This document shows, piece by piece, positions 17,503-26,147 of a stretch of 64,000 nucleotides of DNA. The notes beneath the pieces were generated by a model, which was given only the letters and a program-made list of their open reading frames with translations, searched no databases and was not told where the DNA came from. Numbering within the stretch: position 1 is the stretch's first letter; each line of letters opens with the position of its first letter. Source of the DNA: Stutzerimonas stutzeri (GTDB taxonomy: Bacteria > Pseudomonadota > Gammaproteobacteria > Pseudomonadales > Pseudomonadaceae); assembly GCF_019090095.1 (NCBI RefSeq), contig NZ_JAGQFP010000002.1:1054001-1118000 (forward strand), read 5' to 3'. A program made the translations under genes and the position numbers.

Positions 17503-18390
17503 TCAGCTGCGGCGCTCGACGATGAAGCGGGCCAGCTGGCGCAACGGCTCGGCAGACTCGGCGAAGGGCATGACGGCTGCCAGCGCCGTATCGCGCAGCT
17601 CGAGCGCGTAGGCCTTGGCCGCATCCAGGCCCAGCAATGCCGGGTAGGTGGGCTTGTCGCGGGCAATGTCGGCGCCTTGATGCTTGCCCAGCGTGGCGGT
17701 GTCACTTTCCACGTCGAGGATGTCGTCCTGCACCTGGAAGGCCAGGCCGATGGCTTGTGCATAGCGTTGCAGCGCGGCGAGCGTATCCGTCTCGGCGCGG
17801 CCGCTGGCGAGGGCGCCGAGGCGCACGCTGGCTTCGATCAACGCGCCGGTCTTGTGCCGGTGCATCAGCTCCAGCGCCTGGCGGTCGAGCTTCACGCCGA
17901 CCGAGCCCAGATCGATGGCTTGCCCGCCGACCATGCCGGCCGGGCCTGCGGCGCGCGCGAGGCTGACGAACATTTCCAGGCGCAGCGCTGGATCCTCGGG
18001 GTTGAGCGCCTCGGCAGCCAATGCTTCGAAGGCCAGGCTTTGCAGACCGTCGCCGGCGAGGATGGCGCAGGCTTCGTCGAAGGCCTTGTGCGTGGTCGGC
18101 TGGCCGCGACGCAGATCGTCATCATCCATCGCTGGCAGGTCGTCGTGCACCAGCGAGTAGGCGTGGATCAGTTCGACGGCGCAGGCCGCGCCATCGGCGT
18201 GCGCGCTATTGCCTTCGAGCGCCTCGCAGGCGGCGTAGACCAGCAGCGGTCGCACGCGCTTGCCGCCGTTCATGGTGCTGTAGCGCATGGCCTGGTAGAG
18301 GCGCTCGAGCTGGGGACGAGGCGGGGTGAAGAGCGTATCGAGGCAGCGGTCGACACGTTGCTGGCAGCGTTGCTGGTAGTCACCGATCAT
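17503..18390 (-). CDS. ispA: Polyprenyl (farnesyl diphosphate) synthase IspA
   Basis: This 295-residue enzyme condenses isopentenyl diphosphate with allylic diphosphates to farnesyl diphosphate. Both aspartate-rich motifs are present: [17 protein letters not shown] near residue 80 and [13 protein letters not shown] near residue 220. [11 protein letters not shown] near residue 42 binds substrate. The start overlaps the xseB stop by 4 bases, the common xseB-ispA-dxs order, which places isoprenoid precursor synthesis in one operon. Confidence 0.97.
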   Translation of the reverse strand: MIGDYQQRCQQRVDRCLDTLFTPPRPQLERLYQAMRYSTMNGGKRVRPLLVYAACEALEGNSAHADGAACAVELIHAYSLVHDDLPAMDDDDLRRGQPTTHKAFDEACAILAGDGLQSLAFEALAAEALNPEDPALRLEMFVSLARAAGPAGMVGGQAIDLGSVGVKLDRQALELMHRHKTGALIEASVRLGALASGRAETDTLAALQRYAQAIGLAFQVQDDILDVESDTATLGKHQGADIARDKPTYPALLGLDAAKAYALELRDTALAAVMPFAESAEPLRQLARFIVERRS

Positions 18391-18629
18391 GCTTCGGGAT
18401 CCGCCTCGAAGGGGACTTCCTGCAGCTTGCCGTCACGTTCGAGCAGCATCTGCACCTTCTGTTCGGCCTGGCTGAGCGCCGCCTGGCAGTCGCGAGTCAG
18501 GCCGATGCCTTGTTCGAAGCAGGCCAGCGAGTCCTCCAGCGACAGCTCGCCGCTTTCCAGGCGCTCGACCAGTTGCTGTAATTCGGCGAGGGAGTGTTCG
18601 AAATCGAGGGCGACTTTCTTGCGGGCCAT
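18387..18629 (-). CDS. xseB: Exodeoxyribonuclease VII small subunit
   Basis: This 80-residue helical protein pairs with XseA to degrade single-stranded DNA. The family core is visible: [35 protein letters not shown], then [15 protein letters not shown]. The partner xseA is not in this window. It is the first gene of the xseB-ispA-dxs cluster. Confidence 0.95.
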   Translation of the reverse strand: MARKKVALDFEHSLAELQQLVERLESGELSLEDSLACFEQGIGLTRDCQAALSQAEQKVQMLLERDGKLQEVPFEADPEA

Positions 18630-18722
18630 GGCGGAACCTGTTCTGTGCGGCTGCTCTGAAACGGGCGCGACACTAGCAGAGCTGACCGGTATTAGCCATA
18701 AGCCGGCCGGGCTAGACGGCGC

Positions 18723-19493
18723 TCAGCGCCAGTATATGGCCTGGAAGTAATAGAGCGTCATGCTGCTGCCGACCACGATAACGAACACCCGCAGCCAGCT
18801 GGCCGGCAGCTTCTTGCTCAGCGCGCCACCGGCATAGCCGCCGAGGGTGGTGCCGATCAGCAGGATGGCCAGTTCGTACAGGCTCACACGGCCGGCCAGG
18901 ATGAAGGTGGCCGTGGCGACGCTGTAGATAACCGCGGAGATGAGGTTCTTCAACGCGTTGGCGCGAACCAGCTGATGGCCTTCGATGGAAAAGGCCGCCA
19001 GCTGCAGGATGCCCATGCCCGCGCCGAAGTACCCGCCGTAGATGGACACCAGGCCATGCGCCGCCAGCGATGCGGGCGCATGCGGTGGCACGGCGCTGTC
19101 GTCCTTGCGGCGTGCCGCCAGCCAGCGGCTCAGCCAGGGGCTGGCGGCGAACAGGGCGGTGGCGACCAGCAGCAGCCAGGGAATCAGCAGGCTGAACACA
19201 TCGTCACCGCTGGCGAGCAGCAGCAGGCCGCCGATCAGACCACCGATCAGGCCTGCCAGCAGTAGCGGAAGCAGGTAGCGGCCCAGCGGACGGAGTGCCG
19301 AGCGCGCCGCCCAGGCGCCGGCGAGGCTGGCGGGCCAGAGCGCCACGGCATTGGTCGCGTTGGCCGTGACCGGCGGCAAGCCGGTGGCCAACAGCGCCGG
19401 AAACGAAAAGAAGGTGCCGCCGCCGGCGAGCGCATTCATGCCGCCGGCAGCAAAACCGGCCACGATGAGCAACAACATATCGAACAGGGGCAT
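18723..19493 (-). CDS. TauE/SafE-family sulfite/anion exporter
   Basis: This 256-residue membrane protein has about eight hydrophobic segments and the two-repeat TauE/SafE layout. The first repeat has the family GGGTFFSFPALLATGLPPVTANATNAVALWPASLAGAW stretch. The second has GLVSIYGGYFGAGMGILQLAAFSIEGHQLVRANALKNLISAV. Members export sulfite, sulfoacetate or other small anions; the substrate here is unknown. The ATG at 19493 was chosen over an upstream TTG. No clear ribosome site was seen. Confidence 0.85.
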   Translation of the reverse strand: MPLFDMLLLIVAGFAAGGMNALAGGGTFFSFPALLATGLPPVTANATNAVALWPASLAGAWAARSALRPLGRYLLPLLLAGLIGGLIGGLLLLASGDDVFSLLIPWLLLVATALFAASPWLSRWLAARRKDDSAVPPHAPASLAAHGLVSIYGGYFGAGMGILQLAAFSIEGHQLVRANALKNLISAVIYSVATATFILAGRVSLYELAILLIGTTLGGYAGGALSKKLPASWLRVFVIVVGSSMTLYYFQAIYWR

Positions 19494-19587
19494 CGGACGC
19501 GCTCGCGGCAAAAGGGCGCAGAGTATCCTTGCCGCCGCGCGACGCCAAGCAGCGCCCTGCAGGGCGCTGACGCTGTTGGCTGGCGTT

Positions 19588-20010
19588 TCAGGACTTCACG
19601 GGTGGTGTTTCATCCAGTCGCGTGCTGGCGAGCTCGTTGAGAATGCCGCAGCCCTGGGTCGCACGGTCACCGCTGCAACAGCTGCGCAGTGCCTGCAACT
19701 GGCGCTCCAGAGCATGGAGGCTCTGCAGCCGCGAGCGGACGCGCTCGAGCTGCTCGTCAATCAGCAGGTTGATGTCACCGCAGTTCGCGTCCGGCTGGTT
19801 GGAGAACGCCAGCAGCCGGCGGATATCGGCCAGCCCGATATCCAGCGCCCGGCAGTGGCGGATGAACACCAGATGCTCGAGCTGCTTGGGCGAATAGGCA
19901 CGGTAGCCATTGGCGCCGCGCTCCGGCGCGGGCATCAGCCCCACCTTTTCGTAATAGCGAATGGTCTCGACGTCCACATCGGCCGCCATGCTCAGCTCGC
20001 CTATGCGCAT
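19588..20010 (-). CDS. cadR: MerR-family Cd(II)/Pb(II)-responsive regulator, CadR type
   Basis: This 140-residue MerR regulator has an N-terminal winged helix (MRIGELSMAADVDVETIRYYEKVGLMPAPER), a long dimerisation helix and the metal-binding cysteines of the CadR/PbrR group. These are NCGDIN near residue 77 and CCSGDRATQGCG near residue 111. It lacks a His-rich C-terminal tail such as that reported for P. putida CadR. It is divergent from a CDF-like transporter, and a matching dyad operator lies between the two genes. Like its relatives it should bend the long-spacer promoter and activate it on metal binding. Confidence 0.88.
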   Translation of the reverse strand: MRIGELSMAADVDVETIRYYEKVGLMPAPERGANGYRAYSPKQLEHLVFIRHCRALDIGLADIRRLLAFSNQPDANCGDINLLIDEQLERVRSRLQSLHALERQLQALRSCCSGDRATQGCGILNELASTRLDETPPVKS

Positions 20011-20051
20011 CAGGGGCTCCTTTGCTGCGTTACTGTCGACGAAAAACGGCC

Positions 20052-20082
20052 TTGACCCTGTAGCTGCTCCAGGGTGTGCAAT
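20052..20082 (+). promoter_or_regulatory. CadR operator and 19-bp-spacer promoter for the CDF-like gene
   Basis: A near-perfect dyad ACCCTGTAGCTGCTCCAGGGT covers 20055-20075, the pattern of CadR/PbrR sites. It sits between TTGACC (20052-20057) and TGCAAT (20077-20082), a 19-base spacer typical of MerR-activated promoters. The transporter start is 31 bases further on. Confidence 0.8.
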
Positions 20083-20112
20083 GGCACCGACTATAGTTCA
20101 GGAGGCAAACCC

Positions 20113-20739
20113 ATGTCGTCGAGATGCTGTGACTCGGGCTGTTCAACCCCGGCGGTCAGCCCAGGCTTTCGCAAGGCCTTGTGGATCGCGCTGGTGATCA
20201 ACCTGGCCATGTTCGTCGTGGAAATCATCAGCGGGCTGCGCTCCGGCTCGGTGTCCTTGCTGGCCGACGCCATCGACTTCGCCGGTGACGCCGCCAACTA
20301 CGGCATCACCCTGGTGGTGCTGTCCATGGGGCTGGTCTGGCGCTCCCGCGCCGCGCTGATCAAGGGCCTTTCGATGCTTGCCTTCGGTGTGTTCGTACTG
20401 GCCCGGGCCGGCTGGGCCGTCTACGCCGGGGTGGTGCCGGAGCCGCTGACCATGGGCGTCATCGGTGCGTTGGCCCTGCTCGCCAATGTCAGCGTGGCGC
20501 TGATGCTCTATGCCTTCCGCGAAGGTGATTCGAACATGCGCTCGGTCTGGCTGTGCAGCCGCAACGATGCGCTGGGCAATATCGCCGTCATGCTCGCCGC
20601 GGCCGGCGTGTTCGGCACAGGCGCCGGTTGGCCCGACCTGGTCGTGGCGTTGATCATGGCCGGCCTGGCCTTGTCCGCCGGCTTCTCGGTGGTGCGCCAG
20701 GCACGGCAGGAGCTGGGCGCACCGCAGCATCAGGGCTGA
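20113..20739 (+). CDS. CDF-like cation transporter, cadR partner
   Basis: This 208-residue membrane protein has about six hydrophobic segments and a short Cys-rich N-terminus (CCDSGC, residues 5-10). The fold follows the cation diffusion facilitator family, but the metal-site residues differ from the usual HxxxD pairs. The second segment reads ADAIDFAGDAANYG and the fifth reads CSRNDALGNIAVM. There is no C-terminal cytoplasmic domain. The start at 20113 has AGGAGG 8 bases upstream. Control by CadR suggests efflux of Cd, Pb or Zn; the altered ligands make the exact ion uncertain. Confidence 0.8.
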   Translation: MSSRCCDSGCSTPAVSPGFRKALWIALVINLAMFVVEIISGLRSGSVSLLADAIDFAGDAANYGITLVVLSMGLVWRSRAALIKGLSMLAFGVFVLARAGWAVYAGVVPEPLTMGVIGALALLANVSVALMLYAFREGDSNMRSVWLCSRNDALGNIAVMLAAAGVFGTGAGWPDLVVALIMAGLALSAGFSVVRQARQELGAPQHQG

Positions 20740-20745
20740 CGTCGA

Positions 20746-21744
20746 TCAACCGGCAATGGCCGCCACGATGGCGATGACGATCACACTTGTCACCGCCAGG
20801 CCGGCCGCGGCCAGCTTGCCCACCGCCTCGGAACTCAGGCCCATCGCCTTGTCTTTGGCCTGCGCGCTGAAACGGCCTTCGATTCGATGCAGGCCGTCCG
20901 CGGGCTGGAAGAGATTGTCGGGCTGCTCGTCGCCCACCGGCTCGTCGGTCATCTGTCCGCTCCAGGCCTGCTTGGCCATCATCCGGTCGAGCAGGCCGGG
21001 CATGAACATGTTGCCGATGATCGCCTGAAACGAGGCGCGCCCGAGCCACAGCTCGCGCGGCGCATCCGTGGCGGCGCGGAGAATGGCGCGCGCGGCCACC
21101 TCGGGCGTATGGATCGGAGGGACCGGCTGCGGCCGCTTCTGCATCTTGTTGCGTGACCAGTCGAACTGCGGCGTGTTGTGCGCCGGCAGCTGGACCATGG
21201 TCAGTCGCACCCGGCTATTGGTATGGATCAGCTCGCAGCGCAGCGAATCGGTGAAGCCGCGGATGGCGAACTTGGCCGCGCAGTAGGCCGATTGCAGCGG
21301 GATCGCCCGATAGGACAGGGCCGAGCCCACCTGGACGATGGTGCCGCGGTTGCGCGACTCCATATGGCGCAGCGCCGCCAGCGTGCCGTGGACGAAGCCC
21401 AGATAGGTCACCTCGGTCACGCGCTTGAATTCCGCCGCGCTGATCTTGTTCACCGGGCCGAACACCGTTGCCATTGCCGCGTTGACCCAGATTTCGATCG
21501 GGCCCAGCTCCTTCTCTATCCGCTCGGCCGCACGATCGATCGCCTCGGCGTCGGCGACATCCGCCGAGATCGCCAGGACTTTCGCGCCGGTCGCTTGCAG
21601 TTCACTGCAGGTATCGGCCAGGCCCTCCTCGCCGCGCGCGATCACGGCGACGCGGTAGCCCGCCTGGGCCAGCGCGTGCGCCGTGGCGCGACCCACGCCG
21701 GCGGTGCCGCCACAAATCACGGCGGTCTGTTCGCGGTCGGTCAT
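20746..21744 (-). CDS. Short-chain dehydrogenase/reductase with C-terminal membrane helix
   Basis: This 332-residue SDR protein has the cofactor motif CGGTAGVGRATAHAL near residue 11, NAAMAT near 88, and the catalytic SALSYRAIPLQSAYCAAKFAI with Ser, Tyr and Lys near 140-160. After the SDR core (to about residue 250) comes an extension ending in a single hydrophobic helix (LAAAGLAVTSVIVIAIVAAIAG), which would anchor it in the membrane. The start at 21744 has AAGGAG upstream. It is 32 bases downstream of the SPW/VKOR gene and probably in its operon. The substrate is unknown. Confidence 0.85.
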   Translation of the reverse strand: MTDREQTAVICGGTAGVGRATAHALAQAGYRVAVIARGEEGLADTCSELQATGAKVLAISADVADAEAIDRAAERIEKELGPIEIWVNAAMATVFGPVNKISAAEFKRVTEVTYLGFVHGTLAALRHMESRNRGTIVQVGSALSYRAIPLQSAYCAAKFAIRGFTDSLRCELIHTNSRVRLTMVQLPAHNTPQFDWSRNKMQKRPQPVPPIHTPEVAARAILRAATDAPRELWLGRASFQAIIGNMFMPGLLDRMMAKQAWSGQMTDEPVGDEQPDNLFQPADGLHRIEGRFSAQAKDKAMGLSSEAVGKLAAAGLAVTSVIVIAIVAAIAG

Positions 21745-21776
21745 CTCGGACTCCTTTTCTGAGCGGCTGGCAGGCA

Positions 21777-23237
21777 CTAGCGCAACAGTGCGTTCCAGCC
21801 GGCATAACGATGGTTGATCGGGCCGCGCGGCAGGCTCAGGCCGATCACCAGCGCACCGGCAACCAGGCTGCCGACGGAGGCAGCGAACCCGGCGCCGTCG
21901 AGAAGCGCAGGGGAGGCCAGCAGCCAGACGCCGATCGGCAGGTTGAGAAAGCGCAGCGGCCGGGCCACCTCGGCGAACGCCAGCACCGAAACCGTGATCA
22001 GCAACGAACCCATCAGGTGGTCGCTGTTGGCCATCGCGCCCTCGGTGCCGAAGATCAGCCGGGTGCACATCAGCCAGACACCGAGGCCACAGAGCAGCGC
22101 CAGGCCCCACGGCAGATTGACCCCGCGAAGGCCCTTCAGCGCCATGGCGGACAGCGCGCCATCGAACTCGGGCGTATTGTCTTCGCGCGCACCCTCCATG
22201 GCGTCGCCCTGGAAGAAGGTCTTCCAGAACGGCTTGCCGCGGCGCCGGGCATCCTTGAGAAACTGGCCCATGGCGACCAGCTCATCCAGGGCGTACGGCA
22301 TCATCACCAGCATGGCCAACGCCTGGATCAGGCACAGGGTGCACCAGGTGTTGATGACGATCGGCTGGGCGATGATGAAGAAGATGCTCACCGCGCCCAG
22401 CGGCACCACCACCACGCCGAACGCGGCGACCATCCAGGGCATGGTCCGCCAGCGGCGTGCATCGCCCATCACCGCCATCAGCAGTTCGATCATGTAGGCC
22501 ATAACACCGACCCCTGCGTCGGAGACCGGCCAGGCGCGGGACATGTCGGAGGTGATGATGGTCTCGGTGCCGTTGGGCTGGGTGCCGAAAAAGGGATCCC
22601 AGGCATTGGCGGTGTGACCGAGCTGGTAGGCCGCCAGGTAGCGCGCCAGCAGGATGCCGATCACCGCGAGGATCGCGATAGGCAATCGCTGCAGCCAGGT
22701 CGAGGGGTTGTAGTCCCAGCCCGGCGGAACCGCGGCCTTCTGCATCATGCCGGACATGCTCATGCCCGGCATCATCGGCACCAATGTCGAGAAGGCAATC
22801 ACCAGCCCGCCGACCAGCAGCGCATTGCCGTAGCTGGCCGGCGACGGTGTCCAGAACAGCAGCGGGGCGAACATCAGCCAGAGGCCCATGACCGTGTTGG
22901 CCCACTGCGCCCACGCCTTGCGCTTGAGCGAAAGCACGGCGAACAGCACGATCAGGCCGCCGCTGATCACATCGCTCCAGGTCATCAGCAATGCGCGAGT
23001 GGCCACCTCCGGCACCTCGCGCTCGGCAGCCAGGCGCGCCAGGTCCAGATCGCTGCTGGAGATGTTCGAATAACCAAAGATGAACGGGGCGCTGAGCAGC
23101 CAGAAACCAAGCAGCGCATTGGCAAAATGGCACCACAGCGTGGCGAGACGACGACGCTCCATCATCTGCATGTGTGCTTCCATGCCCATGTCCGATGGCA
23201 TGGCCGATTGGCGCAAATATTCGCCTTGATGCTCCAT
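21777..23237 (-). CDS. SPW-repeat / vitamin K epoxide reductase-like fused membrane protein
   Basis: This is a 486-residue polytopic membrane protein. N-terminal SPW-type repeats (residues 28-150: ANALLGFWLLSAPFIFGY and ANTVMGLWLMFAPLLFWTPSP) are followed by a VKOR-like bundle (about 180-320). That bundle has WDPFFGTQ, WPVSDAGVG and the CxxC motif NTWCTLCLIQAL. A C-terminal SPW-like unit (LNLPIGVWLLASPALLDG) ends the protein. VKOR proteins reoxidise disulfide-forming partners using quinones, but the second loop cysteine pair was not found here. The start at 23237 has GAGGAG upstream. It probably forms an operon with the SDR gene at 20746. Confidence 0.8.
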   Translation of the reverse strand: MEHQGEYLRQSAMPSDMGMEAHMQMMERRRLATLWCHFANALLGFWLLSAPFIFGYSNISSSDLDLARLAAEREVPEVATRALLMTWSDVISGGLIVLFAVLSLKRKAWAQWANTVMGLWLMFAPLLFWTPSPASYGNALLVGGLVIAFSTLVPMMPGMSMSGMMQKAAVPPGWDYNPSTWLQRLPIAILAVIGILLARYLAAYQLGHTANAWDPFFGTQPNGTETIITSDMSRAWPVSDAGVGVMAYMIELLMAVMGDARRWRTMPWMVAAFGVVVVPLGAVSIFFIIAQPIVINTWCTLCLIQALAMLVMMPYALDELVAMGQFLKDARRRGKPFWKTFFQGDAMEGAREDNTPEFDGALSAMALKGLRGVNLPWGLALLCGLGVWLMCTRLIFGTEGAMANSDHLMGSLLITVSVLAFAEVARPLRFLNLPIGVWLLASPALLDGAGFAASVGSLVAGALVIGLSLPRGPINHRYAGWNALLR

Positions 23238-23431
23238 GTACCGCTCCTCGTTGCCAAGTGATGGTTGCATGTCGCGTTAGGGCCGGTGCGGGCAGCCGGC
23301 TGGCAATCAACCGCTGGTCTGTTGACCGGACGAGGCGAGGAGGAGTTGCAGAAAAACTACAGGCGGGTTGTGCACCGAAGGCTCGTGGCCGTTGCCTTCG
23401 GTTCCGTTGATGCGCGGGCGGCGGGCGCTTC

Positions 23432-23956
23432 CTAGGCCGAACAATCCGGTTCGACGGTGAAGGTCTTGGACGAATCCACCAGGCCGATATCTTCCAGCGC
23501 GCGGCGCCCGATGAGCACCGGATAGTTCATCTTGTCGCGATCGTTCAGCGAAAACTGTTCCTCGTAGGCCTGGTTACCCAGGCACACGTTCATCAGCACC
23601 ACAGGGCGTTTCTCTGCGCCACCGGCGCCGCGCACCTTGATGTCCCTGACCACCTTGCGCTCTATGCGCTTCTCGATGTTCTTCTCGGTATCGACGTCTT
23701 CAAGCTCGAGGGTGAAGCGCACCCAGTCATCACCGTTCTTTTTGAATCGGTCGATGTGCTCGGCATGCATCGAGGAGGTCAGCGCGCCACTGTCGAGCTT
23801 GAACTTCACGGCGATGCCTTCCGGAAGGATCAGACCTTTCTCGACCCAGCCGAGCACCTGAGGCGAATCGGCCATGGCCGGCGCGATGCAGGCCGTTAGC
23901 AACAGTCCGGTGAAAACGAGTGCGTTGGCGCGTCTGGGGCTTTTCGGGCGGAACAT
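23432..23956 (-). CDS. Exported retropepsin-like protein of the 'ATP-dependent Zn protease' (Zn_protease) family
   Basis: This 174-residue protein has a signal peptide (about residues 1-29, ending AMA) and the compact domain known by the misleading name putative ATP-dependent zinc protease. It contains KFKLDSGALTSSMHAEHI near residue 52, which reads like an aspartic-protease DSGA site, and NYPVLIGRRALEDIGLVDSSKTF near residue 145. No Walker motif and no HExxH is present, so neither ATP nor zinc is supported. The role is unknown, probably periplasmic. Confidence 0.75.
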   Translation of the reverse strand: MFRPKSPRRANALVFTGLLLTACIAPAMADSPQVLGWVEKGLILPEGIAVKFKLDSGALTSSMHAEHIDRFKKNGDDWVRFTLELEDVDTEKNIEKRIERKVVRDIKVRGAGGAEKRPVVLMNVCLGNQAYEEQFSLNDRDKMNYPVLIGRRALEDIGLVDSSKTFTVEPDCSA

Positions 23957-24233
23957 TTTTCACCTCGATTCGGGGCTACCACGGCAACGATAGAGTCGCT
24001 GGCCCTGGATACGTTCAGCTCACGACGCAACGCATGCCCTTGCGCGTGGACAGCAGGAACGCGCGGTCGCTCCATTGACTCGGCTCATGAACACGATTGA
24101 AAAAAACAATCGGACGGCTGCCTCAGCCTGTACTCCATCCATAGGGTCGCTTGCGATATGTGCTGAATCGCTGCGACCCGTTAATGAATCGAAGGAGGCA
24201 GTCACTAGGGAAGTCCAAATTGAGAGGTGAACT

Positions 24234-25121
24234 ATGTTCGTCCACAACAAACGGCTTCAATACACCGTGCGAGTGGCAGGGCCCAATCCGGGCCTGGCCA
24301 ACCTGATGCTCGAGCAATTCGGCGGCCCGCAAGGCGAGCTCGCTGCCGCCATGCGCTACTTCACCCAGGGCGTGGCCGAGGATGACCCAGGTCGCAAGGA
24401 CATGCTCATGGACATCGCCACCGAGGAACTGAGCCACCTCGAGGTGATCGGCTCCATCGTCGGCATGCTCAACAAAGGCGCTAAAGGTGAACTGGCAGAG
24501 GGCGTCGAGAAGGAAGCGGATCTGTATCGCTCGCTGACCGGCGGCGGCAATGATTCGCACATCACCTCCTTGCTGTACGGTGGAGGCCCGGCGCTGACCA
24601 ACTCCGGTGGAATCCCCTGGACCGCCGCCTACGTCGACACCATCGGCGAGCCGACAGCGGACTTGCGGTCCAACATCGCTGCCGAGGCGCGGGCCAAGAT
24701 CGTCTACGAGCGTTTGATCAATGTGACCGATGATCCCGGGATCAAGGATGCGTTGAAATTCCTCATGACCCGCGAGATCGCTCACCAGAAGTCCTTCGAG
24801 AAGGCGCTACACGCCATTCAACCCAACTTCCCACAGGGCAAGCTGCCGGGCGACCCGCAATTTGCCAACGTCTACTACAACCTGTCGCAAGGCGAGGGCG
24901 ACCTGCGCGGGCCTTGGAACCAGGGGCCTGAGTGGGAGTTCGTCGAGAACCCGCAACCGGCTGTAGACGGAGGGGATGGCAAGCCTTCGGTCGATCTGAG
25001 CAAGGCCCAGCAGAAGGTCGTGCAACAGATGGCGGTACGGACCCAGTCCGATGTCTCCGTCGATCCCATGACCGGCGCCGACCTCGGCTCGGGTGCAGCC
25101 ATCAAGAACGGCAAGTCCTGA
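24234..25121 (+). CDS. Manganese catalase
   Basis: This 295-residue non-haem catalase splits hydrogen peroxide at a dinuclear manganese site. The ferritin-like four-helix core is visible with the ligand pattern E near residue 35 (FGGPQGELAAAMRYFTQG), EELSHLEVIGSI near 65-75, and EARAKIVYERLINVT followed by REIAHQKSFEKAL near 145-185. The C-terminal tail (SDVSVDPMTGADLG) is typical of KatN relatives. The start is preceded by GAGAGGTGA. It stands alone with a terminator-like hairpin after it and lies among other stress genes. Confidence 0.93.
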   Translation: MFVHNKRLQYTVRVAGPNPGLANLMLEQFGGPQGELAAAMRYFTQGVAEDDPGRKDMLMDIATEELSHLEVIGSIVGMLNKGAKGELAEGVEKEADLYRSLTGGGNDSHITSLLYGGGPALTNSGGIPWTAAYVDTIGEPTADLRSNIAAEARAKIVYERLINVTDDPGIKDALKFLMTREIAHQKSFEKALHAIQPNFPQGKLPGDPQFANVYYNLSQGEGDLRGPWNQGPEWEFVENPQPAVDGGDGKPSVDLSKAQQKVVQQMAVRTQSDVSVDPMTGADLGSGAAIKNGKS

Positions 25122-25131
25122 CGGCACGGGG

Positions 25132-25166
25132 GCCGGTGCGGCTGATCTCAACCGCACCGGCGCTTT
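25132..25166 (+). terminator. Terminator-like hairpin after the manganese catalase
   Basis: GCCGGTGCGG at 25132-25141 pairs perfectly with CCGCACCGGC at 25152-25161, followed by GCTTTC. The T-run is short, so this is a moderate call. Confidence 0.55.
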
Positions 25167-25417
25167 CAACGGTCTCTACCCCTTCCTTTCCTCGTCGTTC
25201 GCATATGTGGCAGCGCTTGCTGCGACACCTACCAGCACGGTCCTGCTGCCGATCGTTCTCGGCACAATGGCGACGTCATAGCGTTGTGGAGGGTCTCGAT
25301 AACGATTTAGACGATCTGCAGCATTATCTCGACGATAAGTAGCCGAAGCGGCCGCCTGCCAGTAGATCCTATCTCCACGGTCTGACACAGATCGCTCATC
25401 AACCGAGGAGAACAGCC

Positions 25418-25936
25418 ATGACCCGCATCAGCGCACTGCCTATCGAACAAACCGCCGAATCCGTCCGTCCCGCCCTGGAAGGGATTGGCAAGGCACTGGG
25501 TTTCGTCCCCAACGCGTTTCTCACCCTGGCCCATGCACCGGCAGCCTTGAGCGGCTACCTGGCGTTGTCGCAGGCCCTTGGTCGCGGCAGCCTGACTGCC
25601 CGGGAGCGTGAAACCGTCGCCCTGGCGACGTCGCAGGTGAACAGCTGCGACTATTGCCTCGCCGCGCATAGCCTGTTTGCCAGCAAGGCCGGGCTCGACG
25701 CAACGGCTATCGGCCAGGCGCGCGAAGGTCGGCTCGATGCCGTGGCGACCCTGGCGCGTCAGATCACCGACAGCCGAGGCCTGGTGAGCGATGAACAACT
25801 CGCCGCCGCCCGTGCTGCCGGACTGGATGATCGCCGGATCGTCGAGGTCGTCGCCCATGTCAGCCTGCTGACCCTGACCAACTACCTCAACAACCTGGCC
25901 GACACCGAAGTGGACTTCCCGGCCGTCACGGTTTGA
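25418..25936 (+). CDS. AhpD-like / carboxymuconolactone decarboxylase family protein
   Basis: This 172-residue all-helical protein has the redox motif CDYCLAAHSLFASKAGL near residue 70 (CxxC followed by His), as in alkylhydroperoxidase D and related peroxidase-like proteins. AhpD relatives reduce peroxidases through the CxxC pair. It has GAGGAG 8-10 bases upstream of the ATG. It stands alone in a block with manganese catalase, so an oxidative-stress role is reasonable but not shown. Confidence 0.85.
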   Translation: MTRISALPIEQTAESVRPALEGIGKALGFVPNAFLTLAHAPAALSGYLALSQALGRGSLTARERETVALATSQVNSCDYCLAAHSLFASKAGLDATAIGQAREGRLDAVATLARQITDSRGLVSDEQLAAARAAGLDDRRIVEVVAHVSLLTLTNYLNNLADTEVDFPAVTV

Positions 25937-26102
25937 GGGCGAGCATTCGTTTCGTGCCGGATGGGTTTGCCCTGATGCGGCAGGCCCCCTTGGTGACGCG
26001 CGGTGTGTCGGGGCCGGACTGCGGAGCTCGAGCAAGCTTCTGCACGCCACCCGGCGGAGGTCTGTCAGCCGGCGCCACGCTCGTCGGAGACAATGCCCTG
26101 GA

Positions 26103-26133
26103 AATAAAAAAGCCGGCTTGTGGCCGGCTTTTC
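26103..26133. terminator. Bidirectional intrinsic terminator
   Basis: AAAGCCGGC and GCCGGCTTT form a 9-bp stem (26109-26131) flanked by A-runs on the left and T-runs on the right. It ends the ppa transcript on the minus strand and can serve the AhpD-like gene on the plus strand. Confidence 0.85.
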
Positions 26134-26147
26134 TTCAGTGCTTCGGC

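Noticed and set aside
21810..23261. 483-codon frame opposite the SPW/VKOR gene
   Set aside because: Composition (Gln/His/Arg-rich, low hydrophobicity) is an antisense artefact of a membrane-protein gene.
25205..25342. 45-codon frame between the manganese catalase and AhpD-like genes, ending in an acidic stretch
   Set aside because: No ribosome binding site and no recognised family; the acidic end is suggestive but not enough to call a gene.
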